Assembly (NCBI GenBank): GCA_022508635.1
Contig: JAFLUV010000063.1
Span: 1-12,080 of the forward strand
Direction of reading: 5' to 3'
DNA: 12,080 nucleotides
Source of the DNA: Prevotellaceae bacterium
GTDB lineage: Bacteria; Bacteroidota; Bacteroidia; Bacteroidales; Bacteroidaceae
The translations under genes and the position numbers were made by a program. This document shows, in pieces, positions 1 through 8,021 of this stretch. Position 1 is the first letter of the stretch. Every line of letters starts with the position of its first letter. Under the pieces are notes generated by a model. It did not search any database, had not been told where the DNA came from, and saw only the letters and a program-made list of their open reading frames with translations.

Positions 1-27
1 GCGGCTCACGAACCTATGTTTCCTTAT

Positions 28-56
28 TTAACGTGAATTCGTCGAACTCACGTTAA
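28..56. repeat. near-perfect 29-bp palindrome
   Basis: The arms TTAACGTGA (28-36) and TCACGTTAA (48-56) are exact reverse complements. The inner TTCG (38-41) and CGAA (43-46) also pair around T42, so only the 37/47 pair is mismatched. It could fold as a hairpin in RNA or serve as a dyad binding site. Its core (TTC..CGAAACT-like) resembles the units of the 22-bp array that begins 20 bp downstream, which suggests one repeat family. No run of T follows on either strand that would make it a clear intrinsic terminator. Function unknown. Confidence 0.7.
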
Positions 57-75
57 TATATACGAACAATATTAT

Positions 76-207
76 AGTTTAGTTCAATGAAACTACGAGT
101 TTAGTCCGACAAAACTATTAGTTTAGTCCAAGAAAACTATCAGTTTAGTCCAAGAAAACTATCAGTTTAGTCCGAGGAAACCATCAGTTTAGTCCGACGG
201 AACCATC
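76..207. repeat. six tandem 22-bp repeats
   Basis: Six head-to-tail units start at 76, 98, 120, 142, 164 and 186. Each begins AGTTTAGT and ends in a variant of AAACTAT/AACCAT. Units 3 and 4 (120-141, 142-163) are identical; the others differ at a few central positions. Within most units AGTTT is the reverse complement of AAACT, 9 bp apart, and across unit junctions AAACT and AGTTT lie 3 bp apart, so the array is full of overlapping short dyads. There is no spacer sequence, so it is not a CRISPR. A decayed partial unit (AGTTC at 208-212, then GAACT at 234-238) follows. It lies downstream of the MFS gene stop. Role unknown. Confidence 0.85.
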
Positions 208-311
208 AGTTCTAAATTCAATGAAAGACTATGGAACTAAAGAAACTGCTGACAAGGGCTATGAAAGCTCTGAAAAAATGTTGACAAGAGGAAAAGACTT
301 CCCCGTCCTCC
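208..311. other. gene-free spacer after the MFS gene
   Basis: This stretch joins the repeat array to the MFS stop codon. Apart from the degenerate repeat remnant at 208-238, it holds two near-identical copies of TG(C/T)TGACAAG (near 248 and 280). I see no convincing terminator hairpin on the minus strand and no credible small gene. Confidence 0.5.
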
Positions 312-1496
312 TCAACTGAGGCGATGGGAAAGGAAGTGACTGCGGGCGTAGGCAAAAAAGAGGATCGTGCCTGCGGCATTGACTGCCCAGGACAGCCAGA
401 AGGCAGCACCGTAGGAGAAATGCTCTGCCGCAATGCCGCCAAGGATGATGCCCAGGCCGAATCCTGTGTCCCAGGCCGTAAGCAGGGTGCTGTTCGCCGT
501 ACCGCGCTGCGAGGCAGGCGCCATGTTGATGAACATCGTCTGGAAGGCTGGGAACATGTGTCCGTTGCCGAGACCCACGATGAAGGCCGCGCCGTAGAAC
601 CCCCACATGTTGTGCTGGGCGGCAAAGACGAGGTAGCCGATGACTGAGATGAGCACACCGTGCGCAGCATTCTCCGCAATGCGTCCCTGCCGCAAGCCGC
701 GTGCCCCGACCAGACGGCTCGACACCAGGCCTACGCAGAGCAGGGTGAAGAAGAGTCCCGTGCCCGTCGTGATGCCCAGTTCCTGCTTCGCGTATATCGC
801 AATGTAGGTGCTCACCACGCCATACGAAAAGCTGTAGCAAACCATGCAGAGCGCCTCCGGCCAGCTCTTCAGAAGGAGGAAGCGGTCGAAGGACAACTTT
901 ACCCCGGACAACGGGGATGCCTGCGGGCGGGGCTTGAGGTGCAGGGTGCTGTTTATGGCAAAGCCCATGCCGGCCGTAAGCAGGGAGACCAGGAAGATGA
1001 TGTCGTAGTTCGCCGTACACTGATAGATGAGCATCCCCACGGTCGGCGCAATGGCCGTGCCGAGATTGTTGCTCACCCCGTAGTAGCCAATGCCTTCGGC
1101 ACGGCGGCTCGAGGGCAGCACGTCGATGGCCACCGTGCTGTTGGCCACCGTAGTAGCACCCATCGGCGCGCCGTGGAGCGTGCGCAGGATGCAGAAGGCG
1201 AGCAACGAGCCTGCCACCAGATAACCGCCGAAGAGGATTGCGAACAACCCGTAGCAGACGAGCAGGATTACCTTGCGCGGGAAGGAATCGACGAGGAAGC
1301 CGCTGAAGGGACGCACGAGCAGGGCGGTAAGCGCATACCCGCTCAGCACCATGCCCGTCTCGTCCTTCGTGGCACCGAACACCTCGCTCAGATACAAGGG
1401 GAGGAGCGGCGTAACGACCATGAAGGAGAAATAGAGCATGAAGTTCGCACTGCATGCCTTCAGGTAGTTGGCATTCCAAAGCCGGTCTTCTGTCAT
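312..1496 (-). CDS. MFS transporter, 394 aa
   Basis: This is a major facilitator superfamily permease of the inner membrane with about 12 predicted hydrophobic segments; 394 residues is the normal size for a drug/metabolite antiporter-type MFS protein. The loop between helices 2 and 3 carries a motif A-like sequence, GFLVDSFPRK, at residues 66-75. A second conserved stretch, RRAEGIGYYGVSNNLGTAIA, is at 131-150. The ATG at 1496 comes directly before the helix-1 region and needs no extension. The gene starts 21 bp after the thrA stop on the same strand with no promoter visible between, so it is probably co-transcribed with thrA. The substrate cannot be read from sequence; export of an amino acid or related compound is only a guess from the neighbour. 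GC content by eye is higher than in the rel and pheS genes. Long open frames on both strands across this gene are shadows caused by that composition. Confidence 0.88.
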   Translation of the reverse strand: MTEDRLWNANYLKACSANFMLYFSFMVVTPLLPLYLSEVFGATKDETGMVLSGYALTALLVRPFSGFLVDSFPRKVILLVCYGLFAILFGGYLVAGSLLAFCILRTLHGAPMGATTVANSTVAIDVLPSSRRAEGIGYYGVSNNLGTAIAPTVGMLIYQCTANYDIIFLVSLLTAGMGFAINSTLHLKPRPQASPLSGVKLSFDRFLLLKSWPEALCMVCYSFSYGVVSTYIAIYAKQELGITTGTGLFFTLLCVGLVSSRLVGARGLRQGRIAENAAHGVLISVIGYLVFAAQHNMWGFYGAAFIVGLGNGHMFPAFQTMFINMAPASQRGTANSTLLTAWDTGFGLGIILGGIAAEHFSYGAAFWLSWAVNAAGTILFFAYARSHFLSHRLS

Positions 1497-1517
1497 AACG
1501 TATGCTTGTATGGATAA

Positions 1518-3971
1518 CTATGCCAGGCTCATGATGTCGGCAAAGACGCCTGCCGCCGTCACGCTTGCCCCGGCACCGTAGCCCTGAATGAGCATCGGAT
1601 ACTCGCGATAACGCTCCGTAGTGAGCAGGACAATGTTGTTGCTGCCCTCGAGCACGTAGAAGGAATGGTTGCGGTCGAACTCCTCGAGCGAGACGCTGAC
1701 CTTGGCGACAGCCTTCCCGTCGGGTGTCGAGCCCTGCTTCTCCAGCTTGGCCACGAAGCGCCAGACCTTCCCCTGCCTCTCCAGCTCCTTCCGCCTTGCC
1801 TCGAAGTCGGCATCCAGCCGGGGCAGGTTCTGCCAGAATTCGTCCAGCGTACCCTCGAAGAACGACTGCGGGATAAAGAGCCTTGCCTCCACATCCTCCT
1901 GACTGACCTCGTAGCCAGCCTCGCGTGCCAGTATGACCAGCTTGCGAATGACATCCTTGCCGCTCAGGTCGATGCGCGGGTCGGGCTCGCTGTACCCCTC
2001 TTCCTTCGCCATTCTCACCGTCTCGCTGAAAGGAACGGCCTCGCTGATGGTGTTGAAGATATAGTTGAGTGTCCCGCTCAGTACAGCCTCTATGCGGAGA
2101 ATCTTGTCGCCGGAGTTGCGAAGGTCATTGATGGTACGAATGATGGGCAGCCCCGCGCCGACGTTTGTCTCAAAAAGGAACTTCACGCCGCGCTGCTTGC
2201 TGATCTCCTTGAGGTGACGATAGTCGGCATAGTCGCTGCTTGCCGCAATTTTGTTTGCCGCCACGACGTTGATGTTGTGCTCGAGGAAGTCGGCATAAAG
2301 TCCCGCCACGTCCGGACTGGCAGTGCAGTCGACAAAGACGCTGTTGAAGATGTTCATGCCAATGACCTCGTCGTGTAGCCGCCCGATGCTGCTTGCCGGA
2401 GCCGCCGCCAGTTGCTCGCGATAGTTCTCCAAGTTGATGCCCTCGCGTGAAAAGATGGCATTGTGACCACTGGCAATGCCTACGACGACGAGCTTCAGCC
2501 TCAGCTCACGCATCAGCTTCTCCTGCTGCCGGCGTATCTGATCCAAGAGGCTTCCGCCCACCGTGCCTACGCCGCAGACGAAGAGGTTCAGCACCTGATA
2601 TTCAGACAGGAAAAAGGAATCGTGGATAACGTTGAGCGCCTTACGCAGAAGATTCTGGTTGATGACAAAGGAGATGTTCGTCTCGCTGGCTCCCCATGCA
2701 CAGGTAATGATGCTGATACCCGAGCGTCCGAGCGTCCCGAAGAGCTTTCCTGCAATGCCGGGCACGTGCTTCATCTTCTCGCCCACTACGGCAACCGTTG
2801 CCAAGCCCTTTTCTGCAATCATCGGGAATATGGAGCCGTCTTCTATCTCTTTCCGGAACTCGGCATCCAGCACACGGCACGCCTTGTCTGCATCTTCGTC
2901 GCGAACACCGATGCTCGTACTGTTCTCGCTGGATGCCTGGCTGACCATAAAGACACTGATACCGTTGTCTGCCAGACAGGTAAAGATACGACGGTTTACG
3001 CCGATGACACCTACCATCGACAGGCCGGAAACCGTGATGAGTGTCGTGCCCTTAATGCTGGAAATACCCTTGATGCTCCGCGAATCGTCCTTCACCTCGT
3101 CCTTGATGATGGAGCCCGGCGCATCCGGGTTGAAAGTGTTCTTGATAAGGATAGGTATATGCTTGATGCAGACAGGATATATGGTAGGAGGATAAACCAC
3201 CTTGGCACCGAAGTTACTGAGCTCCATTGCCTCAATATAACTCAGCTCGGGGATGACGTAGGCCGAGCTGATGACCCGGGGGTCGGCAGTCATGAAGCCG
3301 TCCACGTCGGTCCATATCTCCAACACACTGGCATCTAACGCTGCCGCTATGATACTGGCAGTATAGTCGCTTCCGCCTCGTCCTAAGTTCGTCACCTCGC
3401 CACTTTCCGCATCTGTGCTGATGAAACCGCCCACGATGCTTACCTTAGGCACCTTCTGCCAAGTCTGGCGGACAAGCTTGTTGGTCAGCTCACGGAGCAG
3501 ACGATTCTTGCCCGCCTTGAACTCCGTCTTGATGAACTCACGGCTGTCAAACCACTCCGCTCCGTCTATCAGCGTCGCAACTATGCAACTGCTGATGCGC
3601 TCACCATAGGAAACGATGGCGGCCATAGTCTTTGGACTCAAGTCATGGATAAGGTAGACCCCCTGATAGATACTGCGCAGTTCCTCCAGCAGGTTGTTGA
3701 CTTGTGCTAAAAGAGCCTCACGCTTCTGGCCTGCGGGCAGGATGGAGCCAATCATCTCTTCATGCCGGACGGCAATCTCCCGGAAAGACTTCTGGTAGGA
3801 CAAGTCGCCGTCCACAGCCATCTGGCCTGTCTTTATGAGCTTGTCGGTGACACCTCCTAAAGCACTGACCACCACGATGACCGCCTCATCTTGCCTTTCG
3901 ACAATCCTTTTTACGCTCAGTATGCTTTCCACAGAACCGACAGAGGTTCCGCCAAACTTCATTACTTTCAT
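1518..3971 (-). CDS. thrA: bifunctional aspartokinase / homoserine dehydrogenase
   Basis: ThrA catalyses the first step (aspartate phosphorylation) and the third step (aspartate semialdehyde to homoserine) of threonine and methionine synthesis in the cytoplasm. At 817 residues it is close to the E. coli length of about 820. The kinase domain starts with KFGGTSVGS (residues 5-13) and contains NLGRGGSDYTAS at 195-206. ACT regulatory domains span roughly 310-450 and suggest feedback control by an end product. The dehydrogenase begins with the nucleotide-binding GVGTVGG (467-473) and has the ANK motif (K574), LSGTLNYIF (631-639) and EPDPRIDLSGKDVIRK (662-677). The open frame runs 30 codons further upstream to 4061, but that extension spans the promoter at 4016-4047, so the ATG at 3971 directly before KFGGTS is chosen. 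The protein ends normally in GYGAGASVTAAGVFADIM. No apgM, thrB or thrC gene follows; an MFS gene does. Confidence 0.96.
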   Translation of the reverse strand: MKVMKFGGTSVGSVESILSVKRIVERQDEAVIVVVSALGGVTDKLIKTGQMAVDGDLSYQKSFREIAVRHEEMIGSILPAGQKREALLAQVNNLLEELRSIYQGVYLIHDLSPKTMAAIVSYGERISSCIVATLIDGAEWFDSREFIKTEFKAGKNRLLRELTNKLVRQTWQKVPKVSIVGGFISTDAESGEVTNLGRGGSDYTASIIAAALDASVLEIWTDVDGFMTADPRVISSAYVIPELSYIEAMELSNFGAKVVYPPTIYPVCIKHIPILIKNTFNPDAPGSIIKDEVKDDSRSIKGISSIKGTTLITVSGLSMVGVIGVNRRIFTCLADNGISVFMVSQASSENSTSIGVRDEDADKACRVLDAEFRKEIEDGSIFPMIAEKGLATVAVVGEKMKHVPGIAGKLFGTLGRSGISIITCAWGASETNISFVINQNLLRKALNVIHDSFFLSEYQVLNLFVCGVGTVGGSLLDQIRRQQEKLMRELRLKLVVVGIASGHNAIFSREGINLENYREQLAAAPASSIGRLHDEVIGMNIFNSVFVDCTASPDVAGLYADFLEHNINVVAANKIAASSDYADYRHLKEISKQRGVKFLFETNVGAGLPIIRTINDLRNSGDKILRIEAVLSGTLNYIFNTISEAVPFSETVRMAKEEGYSEPDPRIDLSGKDVIRKLVILAREAGYEVSQEDVEARLFIPQSFFEGTLDEFWQNLPRLDADFEARRKELERQGKVWRFVAKLEKQGSTPDGKAVAKVSVSLEEFDRNHSFYVLEGSNNIVLLTTERYREYPMLIQGYGAGASVTAAGVFADIMSLA

Positions 3972-4015
3972 TCTTGCTCTTTGAGTTGCCCTAAATCTAA
4001 ATGAATAAATCGCGT

Positions 4016-4047
4016 GCAAAGGTACAAGATATAATCCATAATTCAAA
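4016..4047 (-). promoter_or_regulatory. promoter of thrA (Bacteroidota type)
   Basis: Read on the minus strand, a TTTG -33 element (4047-4044) is followed after exactly 19 bp by TACCTTTGC (4024-4016). This is the full Bacteroidota sigma consensus, TTTG-N19-TAnnTTTG. Transcription should begin a few bases downstream, giving a leader of about 40 nt before the ATG at 3971. That is too short for a threonine-type attenuator. Confidence 0.8.
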
Positions 4048-4097
4048 ATAATTAAATTCAAAAAGACAAAAAGAGCAAAGGATGAAGAATTATTTTG

Positions 4098-4106
4098 TAC
4101 CTTTGC
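4098..4106 (+). promoter_or_regulatory. -7 element before the FAD dehydrogenase gene
   Basis: TACCTTTGC matches the Bacteroidota -7 box (TAnnTTTG) and lies 27 bp before the ATG at 4134. The expected position of the -33 box (about 4075-4078) reads GCAA rather than TTTG, so the upstream element is weak. It would drive the dehydrogenase and the rel gene behind it. Confidence 0.65.
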
Positions 4107-4133
4107 GTAAGAAAAAACAAAGGATAGAGGTCA

Positions 4134-5732
4134 ATGGTCAATGAATTAAGCCTGCGCATTTTGCCGCAATGGGCATATAACGAACAGAGCATCCTTGCCT
4201 ATCTTCGACAGGAGAAGGGCATCAACGCCCAGGCCGTAAGGGTAGTACGTCGCAGCATCGATGCTCGCCAGCGTACTGTCTTTGTTAATCTGAACATTCG
4301 TGCCTATGTCGACGAAGAGCCTCCTCTGTCGGATTTCGAACCCTACGTTTATCGGAACGTCAGTGACCGTCAGCCGGTCATTGTCGTTGGAGCAGGTCCA
4401 GGCGGCTTGTTCGCTGCGTTGCGACTTATTGAGCTTGGCTTAAAGCCAATCGTTGTAGAACGCGGCAAGGATGTCCGCGAACGCAAGAAGGATTTGGCGC
4501 GCATCCGTCCGGAGCAGAACGTAGATCCAGAAAGCAACTACAGCTTTGGCGAGGGTGGAGCCGGAGCCTATAGTGACGGTAAACTCTACACCCGGAGCAA
4601 GAAGCGCGGCAATACAGATCGCATCCTGCAAATTTTTGTCCAGCACGGAGCCAGCCCTGCCATTCTCTCAGACGCTCATCCCCACATAGGCACAGACCGC
4701 TTGCCGCGCGTCATAGAAAACATGCGTAAGACCATCCTTGCCTGCGGCGGAGAGGTACACTTCCAGACAAAGATGACAAGGCTTCTCCTCAAGGATAATA
4801 AAATCGAAGGAATAGAAACAGCCAATGGTTCTCAGCAAAGATTCTTTGGTCCCGTTATTCTTGCCACGGGTCACTCTGCCCGGGATGTATACCGTTACCT
4901 GGCTACCAACGGTATTGATGTTGAGGCAAAAGGGCTTGCCATTGGTGTGCGTCTGGAACATCCTGCCCACCTTATTGACCAGATACAATACCATAGCCGC
5001 GAAGGCAGGGGACGATGGCTTCCTGCTGCCGAATATAGCTTTGTCACGCAGGTTCAGGAGCGCGGCGTATATAGCTTCTGCATGTGTCCCGGCGGATTTG
5101 TCGTGCCCGCCGCCAGTGGTCCCGGGCAAGTCGTCGTCAATGGCATGAGCCCTTCCAATCGTAATGGACGCTGGAGCAATAGCGGCATGGTGGTGGAGAT
5201 AAGGCCGGAAGACTCCGGACATTTCAAGTTAAATGAGTTTGAGAGTCAAGATACTTCCCTCTCGTTGCTCATGCTTCAGGAAGAACTTGAGAGGCAATGC
5301 TGGTTGCAGGCAAACCGATTGCAGACGGCTCCGGCACAAAGGATGACGGACTTCGTGAACGGTCGGCTTTCTGCCGATCTCAATGACTCTTCCTATGCAC
5401 CCGGTTTGATAGCCAGTCCGCTACACTTTTGGCTACCGGAGTTTATCAGCAGTCGTCTGCGCAATGCATTCAAGCTATGGGGCAAGCAGAAACATGGCTT
5501 CCTGACTTCCGAGGCTACCGTTATCGGTATCGAGACACGCACCAGTAGTCCTGTCCGCATTCTTCGCAACAGTGAGACCTTGCAGCACGTCCGCATCGAG
5601 GGACTTTTCCCTTGTGGAGAAGGCGCAGGCTATGCAGGCGGCATCGTCAGCGCCGGAGTGGACGGTGAGCGTTGCGCCGAGGCTGTGGCTGCTTATCTTG
5701 ACTCTTATAATAGTTACAGACACTCTAAATAA
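4134..5732 (+). CDS. NAD(P)/FAD-dependent oxidoreductase (COG2509-like)
   Basis: This is a flavoprotein dehydrogenase of unknown substrate, resembling the uncharacterised COG2509 'FAD-dependent dehydrogenase' group; cytoplasmic, with no signal peptide. Residues 1-75 form the small N-terminal domain typical of the group. The FAD-binding Rossmann motif GAGPGG is at 86-91 with the ribose-binding acidic residue in VVERG (E109). FGEGGAGAYSDGKLYTR (138-154) is a signature of the group. ATGHSARD is at 244-251, and a second FAD-contact motif, CGEGAGYAGGIVSAGVDG, is at 494-511. Length (532 aa) is normal. The ATG at 4134 sits 27 bp after a -7 box, and a purine-rich stretch (AGGATAGAGG) lies just before it. 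The stop codon is 3 bp before the rel start, so the two are probably one operon. A direct functional link to the stringent response is not shown by the sequence. Confidence 0.9.
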   Translation: MVNELSLRILPQWAYNEQSILAYLRQEKGINAQAVRVVRRSIDARQRTVFVNLNIRAYVDEEPPLSDFEPYVYRNVSDRQPVIVVGAGPGGLFAALRLIELGLKPIVVERGKDVRERKKDLARIRPEQNVDPESNYSFGEGGAGAYSDGKLYTRSKKRGNTDRILQIFVQHGASPAILSDAHPHIGTDRLPRVIENMRKTILACGGEVHFQTKMTRLLLKDNKIEGIETANGSQQRFFGPVILATGHSARDVYRYLATNGIDVEAKGLAIGVRLEHPAHLIDQIQYHSREGRGRWLPAAEYSFVTQVQERGVYSFCMCPGGFVVPAASGPGQVVVNGMSPSNRNGRWSNSGMVVEIRPEDSGHFKLNEFESQDTSLSLLMLQEELERQCWLQANRLQTAPAQRMTDFVNGRLSADLNDSSYAPGLIASPLHFWLPEFISSRLRNAFKLWGKQKHGFLTSEATVIGIETRTSSPVRILRNSETLQHVRIEGLFPCGEGAGYAGGIVSAGVDGERCAEAVAAYLDSYNSYRHSK

Positions 5733-5735
5733 TTA

Positions 5736-7967
5736 ATGTATCAGACGATGGATGACACGAAGTTTTTTACCAACGAAGAGCGCGAACGTGTTGAGGTCGC
5801 TCAGCAACAAATTTTTGCTCTTGCCAGCAACGTCATACAGGAAGGCGATGAAGAAAAGCTCCGGGCACACCTCCGCCGGGCAGCAGAAGCAGGAATACTT
5901 CAGCGCGATGCCTTCGACATCAATCCGATTGTCAAGGATCTGGAAACGGCTCTCATTGTAGGCGAAGAGATTGGTTTGTCGCGAAGCATTTTACTGAGCG
6001 TACTGCTTTGGTCGATAGTCAAGGGTGGTTCGGCATCCATCAACGATATACGGAGTGACTTCGGCGACGAAGTAGCTTACATCCTGCATGGCTTGATGCG
6101 CGTCCGTGAACTTTATACCAAGAGTGCCACGGTGGGGACAGAAAACTTCCGCAGCCTGCTCATTGCCTTTGCCGATGACATGCGCGTCATCCTCATCATG
6201 ATAGCGAACCGAACCTGCATCATGCGCAAGATAAAGGATACGAAGAACGTAGAGGCACAGCGCAAGGTCTCGATGGAGGCAGCATATCTCTATGCTCCAC
6301 TTGCACACAAGCTTGGGCTCTACAAGCTGAAGAGTGAGTTGGAAGACCTCAGTCTCAAGTATCTGGAACACGATGCCTACTACCACATCAAAGAGAAGCT
6401 CAACGAGACGAAGCGCAACCGCGATGCCTACATTGAGCGGTTCCTAAAGCCTCTTGACGAGAAACTGAAGGCTGCCGGCCTGCAGTATCACATGAAGGGA
6501 CGCACAAAGAGCATTTATTCTATCTGGCAAAAGATGCAGAAGCAGCATGTCGATGTCGATGGTGTATACGACCTCTTTGCCATCCGCATCATCCTACAAT
6601 CACCGCCGGAGCGCGAGAAGATGGAGTGCTGGCAGGTGTTCAGCATTATCACCGACATGTACCAGAGCAACCCGAAGCGTATGCGCGACTGGCTTTCTGT
6701 ACCAAAAAGCAACGGCTACGAGAGCTTGCACATCACCGTCCTCGGTCCAGAGCAAAAGTGGGTGGAGGTGCAGATAAGGACTGAACGAATGGACGACATC
6801 GCAGAGCATGGTCTGGCAGCTCATTGGCGCTACAAGGGCGTGAAAAGCGGACAGAGCGGCGTAGAGGAATGGCTTGCTGGTGTACGCAGTGCCTTGGAGG
6901 CAAACGATGACGCACAGCTCATGGATCACTTCCGCCTCGACCTGAAAGAGGATGAAGTTTTTGTCTTCACGCCTAAAGGAGATATCTTCAAGCTCCCGAT
7001 TGGAGCCACCGTCCTTGACTTTGCCTACCACATTCACTCCAAGGTAGGTAACCAGTGCGTAGGAGCCCGCATCGGTGGCAAGAACGTCACCATTCGACAG
7101 AAGCTGCAAAGCGGCGACCAAGTGGAAGTTCTGACCAACAGCAATCAGACACCTAAGCGGGACTGGCTGAGCATCGTCACCACGACAAGAGCCCGTGCCA
7201 AGGTGCGGCAAAGCCTCAAGGAGATGGAAAGCCGGCAGGCACTCCTTGCAAAGGAAGAGCTGGAACGAAAGATGAAGAACAAGAAGCTCGACTATGAAGA
7301 GCCTGTCCTCATGCATACCATGACAAAACTCGGCTACCGCATCGTTACAGATTTTTACGCAGCTCTTGCCGACGGCAAGATCGAGATGAACGAGGTACTC
7401 GAAACCTATGCCCAACAGCAACGCTACGCCCACGGAGAGTTCGAAAAGACGACTCCCATACAGAGTGCCAACCAGTTCGTCATGCCCGAGGATGCAAAGA
7501 CAAAGCGGCAAACAGAGAACAGCGACGTACTGGTCATCGATGAAAATCTGAAGGGGCTTGACTTCCAGATGGCACGTTGCTGTCAACCTGTCTACGGCGA
7601 CGACGTCTTCGGTTTCGTCACCAATGGCGGCGGCATCAAGATACATCGTGAGGACTGTCCAAACGCGCCTCAGCTTCGTCAGCGTTTCGGTTATCGCATC
7701 GTCCAGGCAAAGTGGGCAGGCAAGCGTGGCAGTCAATACCCTATTACCCTCCACGTCATTGGCAACGACGACATCGGCATCGTCAACAACATTACCAACA
7801 TCATCAGCAAGGAGGAGAGAGTACTGCTCCGTAGCATCAGCATAGATAGCCACGACGGCCTCTTCAGCGGCACACTCACCGTCATGCTTGACGATACAAG
7901 CCGCTTGCAGCAAATCATCAAGAAGCTGAAGACCGTGAGAGGCGTAAAGAACGTATCAAGGAGCTGA
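5736..7967 (+). CDS. relA: RelA/SpoT-family (p)ppGpp synthetase with degenerate HD domain
   Basis: This is a long RSH protein (743 aa) that makes the alarmone (p)ppGpp from ATP and GTP/GDP, probably on starved ribosomes. An HD hydrolase fold spans about 52-165 but has lost its catalytic residues: the usual HD pair is replaced by WS (92-93) and the later LADR motif reads IANR (N158). The synthetase domain (about 250-365) looks intact: GRTKSIYSI (255-263), YDLFAIRI with D279, PKSNGYESLH (323-332), EVQIRT (344-349, catalytic E) and AEHGLAAHW (356-364). The charge motif is RMRD (315-318), like the RxKD of bifunctional enzymes rather than the ExDD of E. coli RelA. A TGS domain (about 405-470), a zinc-finger domain (C615, C616, H637, C641) and a C-terminal ACT domain (about 668-743) follow. 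The start is ATG 5736; ATG 5748, giving MDDTKFF, is equally plausible. The symbol follows function (synthetase only). A second, hydrolase-competent RSH should exist elsewhere in the genome. Confidence 0.93.
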   Translation: MYQTMDDTKFFTNEERERVEVAQQQIFALASNVIQEGDEEKLRAHLRRAAEAGILQRDAFDINPIVKDLETALIVGEEIGLSRSILLSVLLWSIVKGGSASINDIRSDFGDEVAYILHGLMRVRELYTKSATVGTENFRSLLIAFADDMRVILIMIANRTCIMRKIKDTKNVEAQRKVSMEAAYLYAPLAHKLGLYKLKSELEDLSLKYLEHDAYYHIKEKLNETKRNRDAYIERFLKPLDEKLKAAGLQYHMKGRTKSIYSIWQKMQKQHVDVDGVYDLFAIRIILQSPPEREKMECWQVFSIITDMYQSNPKRMRDWLSVPKSNGYESLHITVLGPEQKWVEVQIRTERMDDIAEHGLAAHWRYKGVKSGQSGVEEWLAGVRSALEANDDAQLMDHFRLDLKEDEVFVFTPKGDIFKLPIGATVLDFAYHIHSKVGNQCVGARIGGKNVTIRQKLQSGDQVEVLTNSNQTPKRDWLSIVTTTRARAKVRQSLKEMESRQALLAKEELERKMKNKKLDYEEPVLMHTMTKLGYRIVTDFYAALADGKIEMNEVLETYAQQQRYAHGEFEKTTPIQSANQFVMPEDAKTKRQTENSDVLVIDENLKGLDFQMARCCQPVYGDDVFGFVTNGGGIKIHREDCPNAPQLRQRFGYRIVQAKWAGKRGSQYPITLHVIGNDDIGIVNNITNIISKEERVLLRSISIDSHDGLFSGTLTVMLDDTSRLQQIIKKLKTVRGVKNVSRS

Positions 7968-7991
7968 CGCAGTCCTGTTTCATTTTTATTA

Positions 7992-8021
7992 ACCCTCACA
8001 TAGTTAATCAATATAGAGGGT
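7992..8021. terminator. weak candidate bidirectional terminator
   Basis: ACCCTC (7992-7997) and GAGGGT (8016-8021) are inverted repeats around an 18-nt loop, in the short gap between the convergent rel and hydrolase genes. The stem is only 6 bp, overlaps the last codons of the hydrolase gene and lacks a clear T run. No better terminator is visible in this 36-bp gap. Confidence 0.25.

Noticed and set aside
76..207. CRISPR array
   Set aside because: The repeats are directly adjacent with no unique spacers, and no cas genes are present.
259..1517. Long alternative open frames on both strands over the MFS gene (406 aa minus, 285 aa plus)
   Set aside because: They lack recognisable domains, are rich in R, H and A as expected from reading GC-rich coding DNA out of frame, and fully overlap a clear transporter gene.
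1665..3338. Antisense open frames of 237 and 291 aa opposite thrA
   Set aside because: They are mirror frames of a strongly conserved gene, with no domain or promoter support.
3972..4010. Threonine attenuator or leader peptide before thrA
   Set aside because: The leader is only about 40 nt, with no Thr/Ile codon run and no competing hairpins.
3972..4061. 30-residue N-terminal extension of ThrA
   Set aside because: The extension spans a full -33/-7 promoter at 4016-4047 and is not part of the known aspartokinase N-terminus, which begins at KFGGTS.
6600..7913. 437-aa antisense open frame opposite the rel gene
   Set aside because: The rel frame is conserved end to end; the antisense frame shows no family features and no start context.
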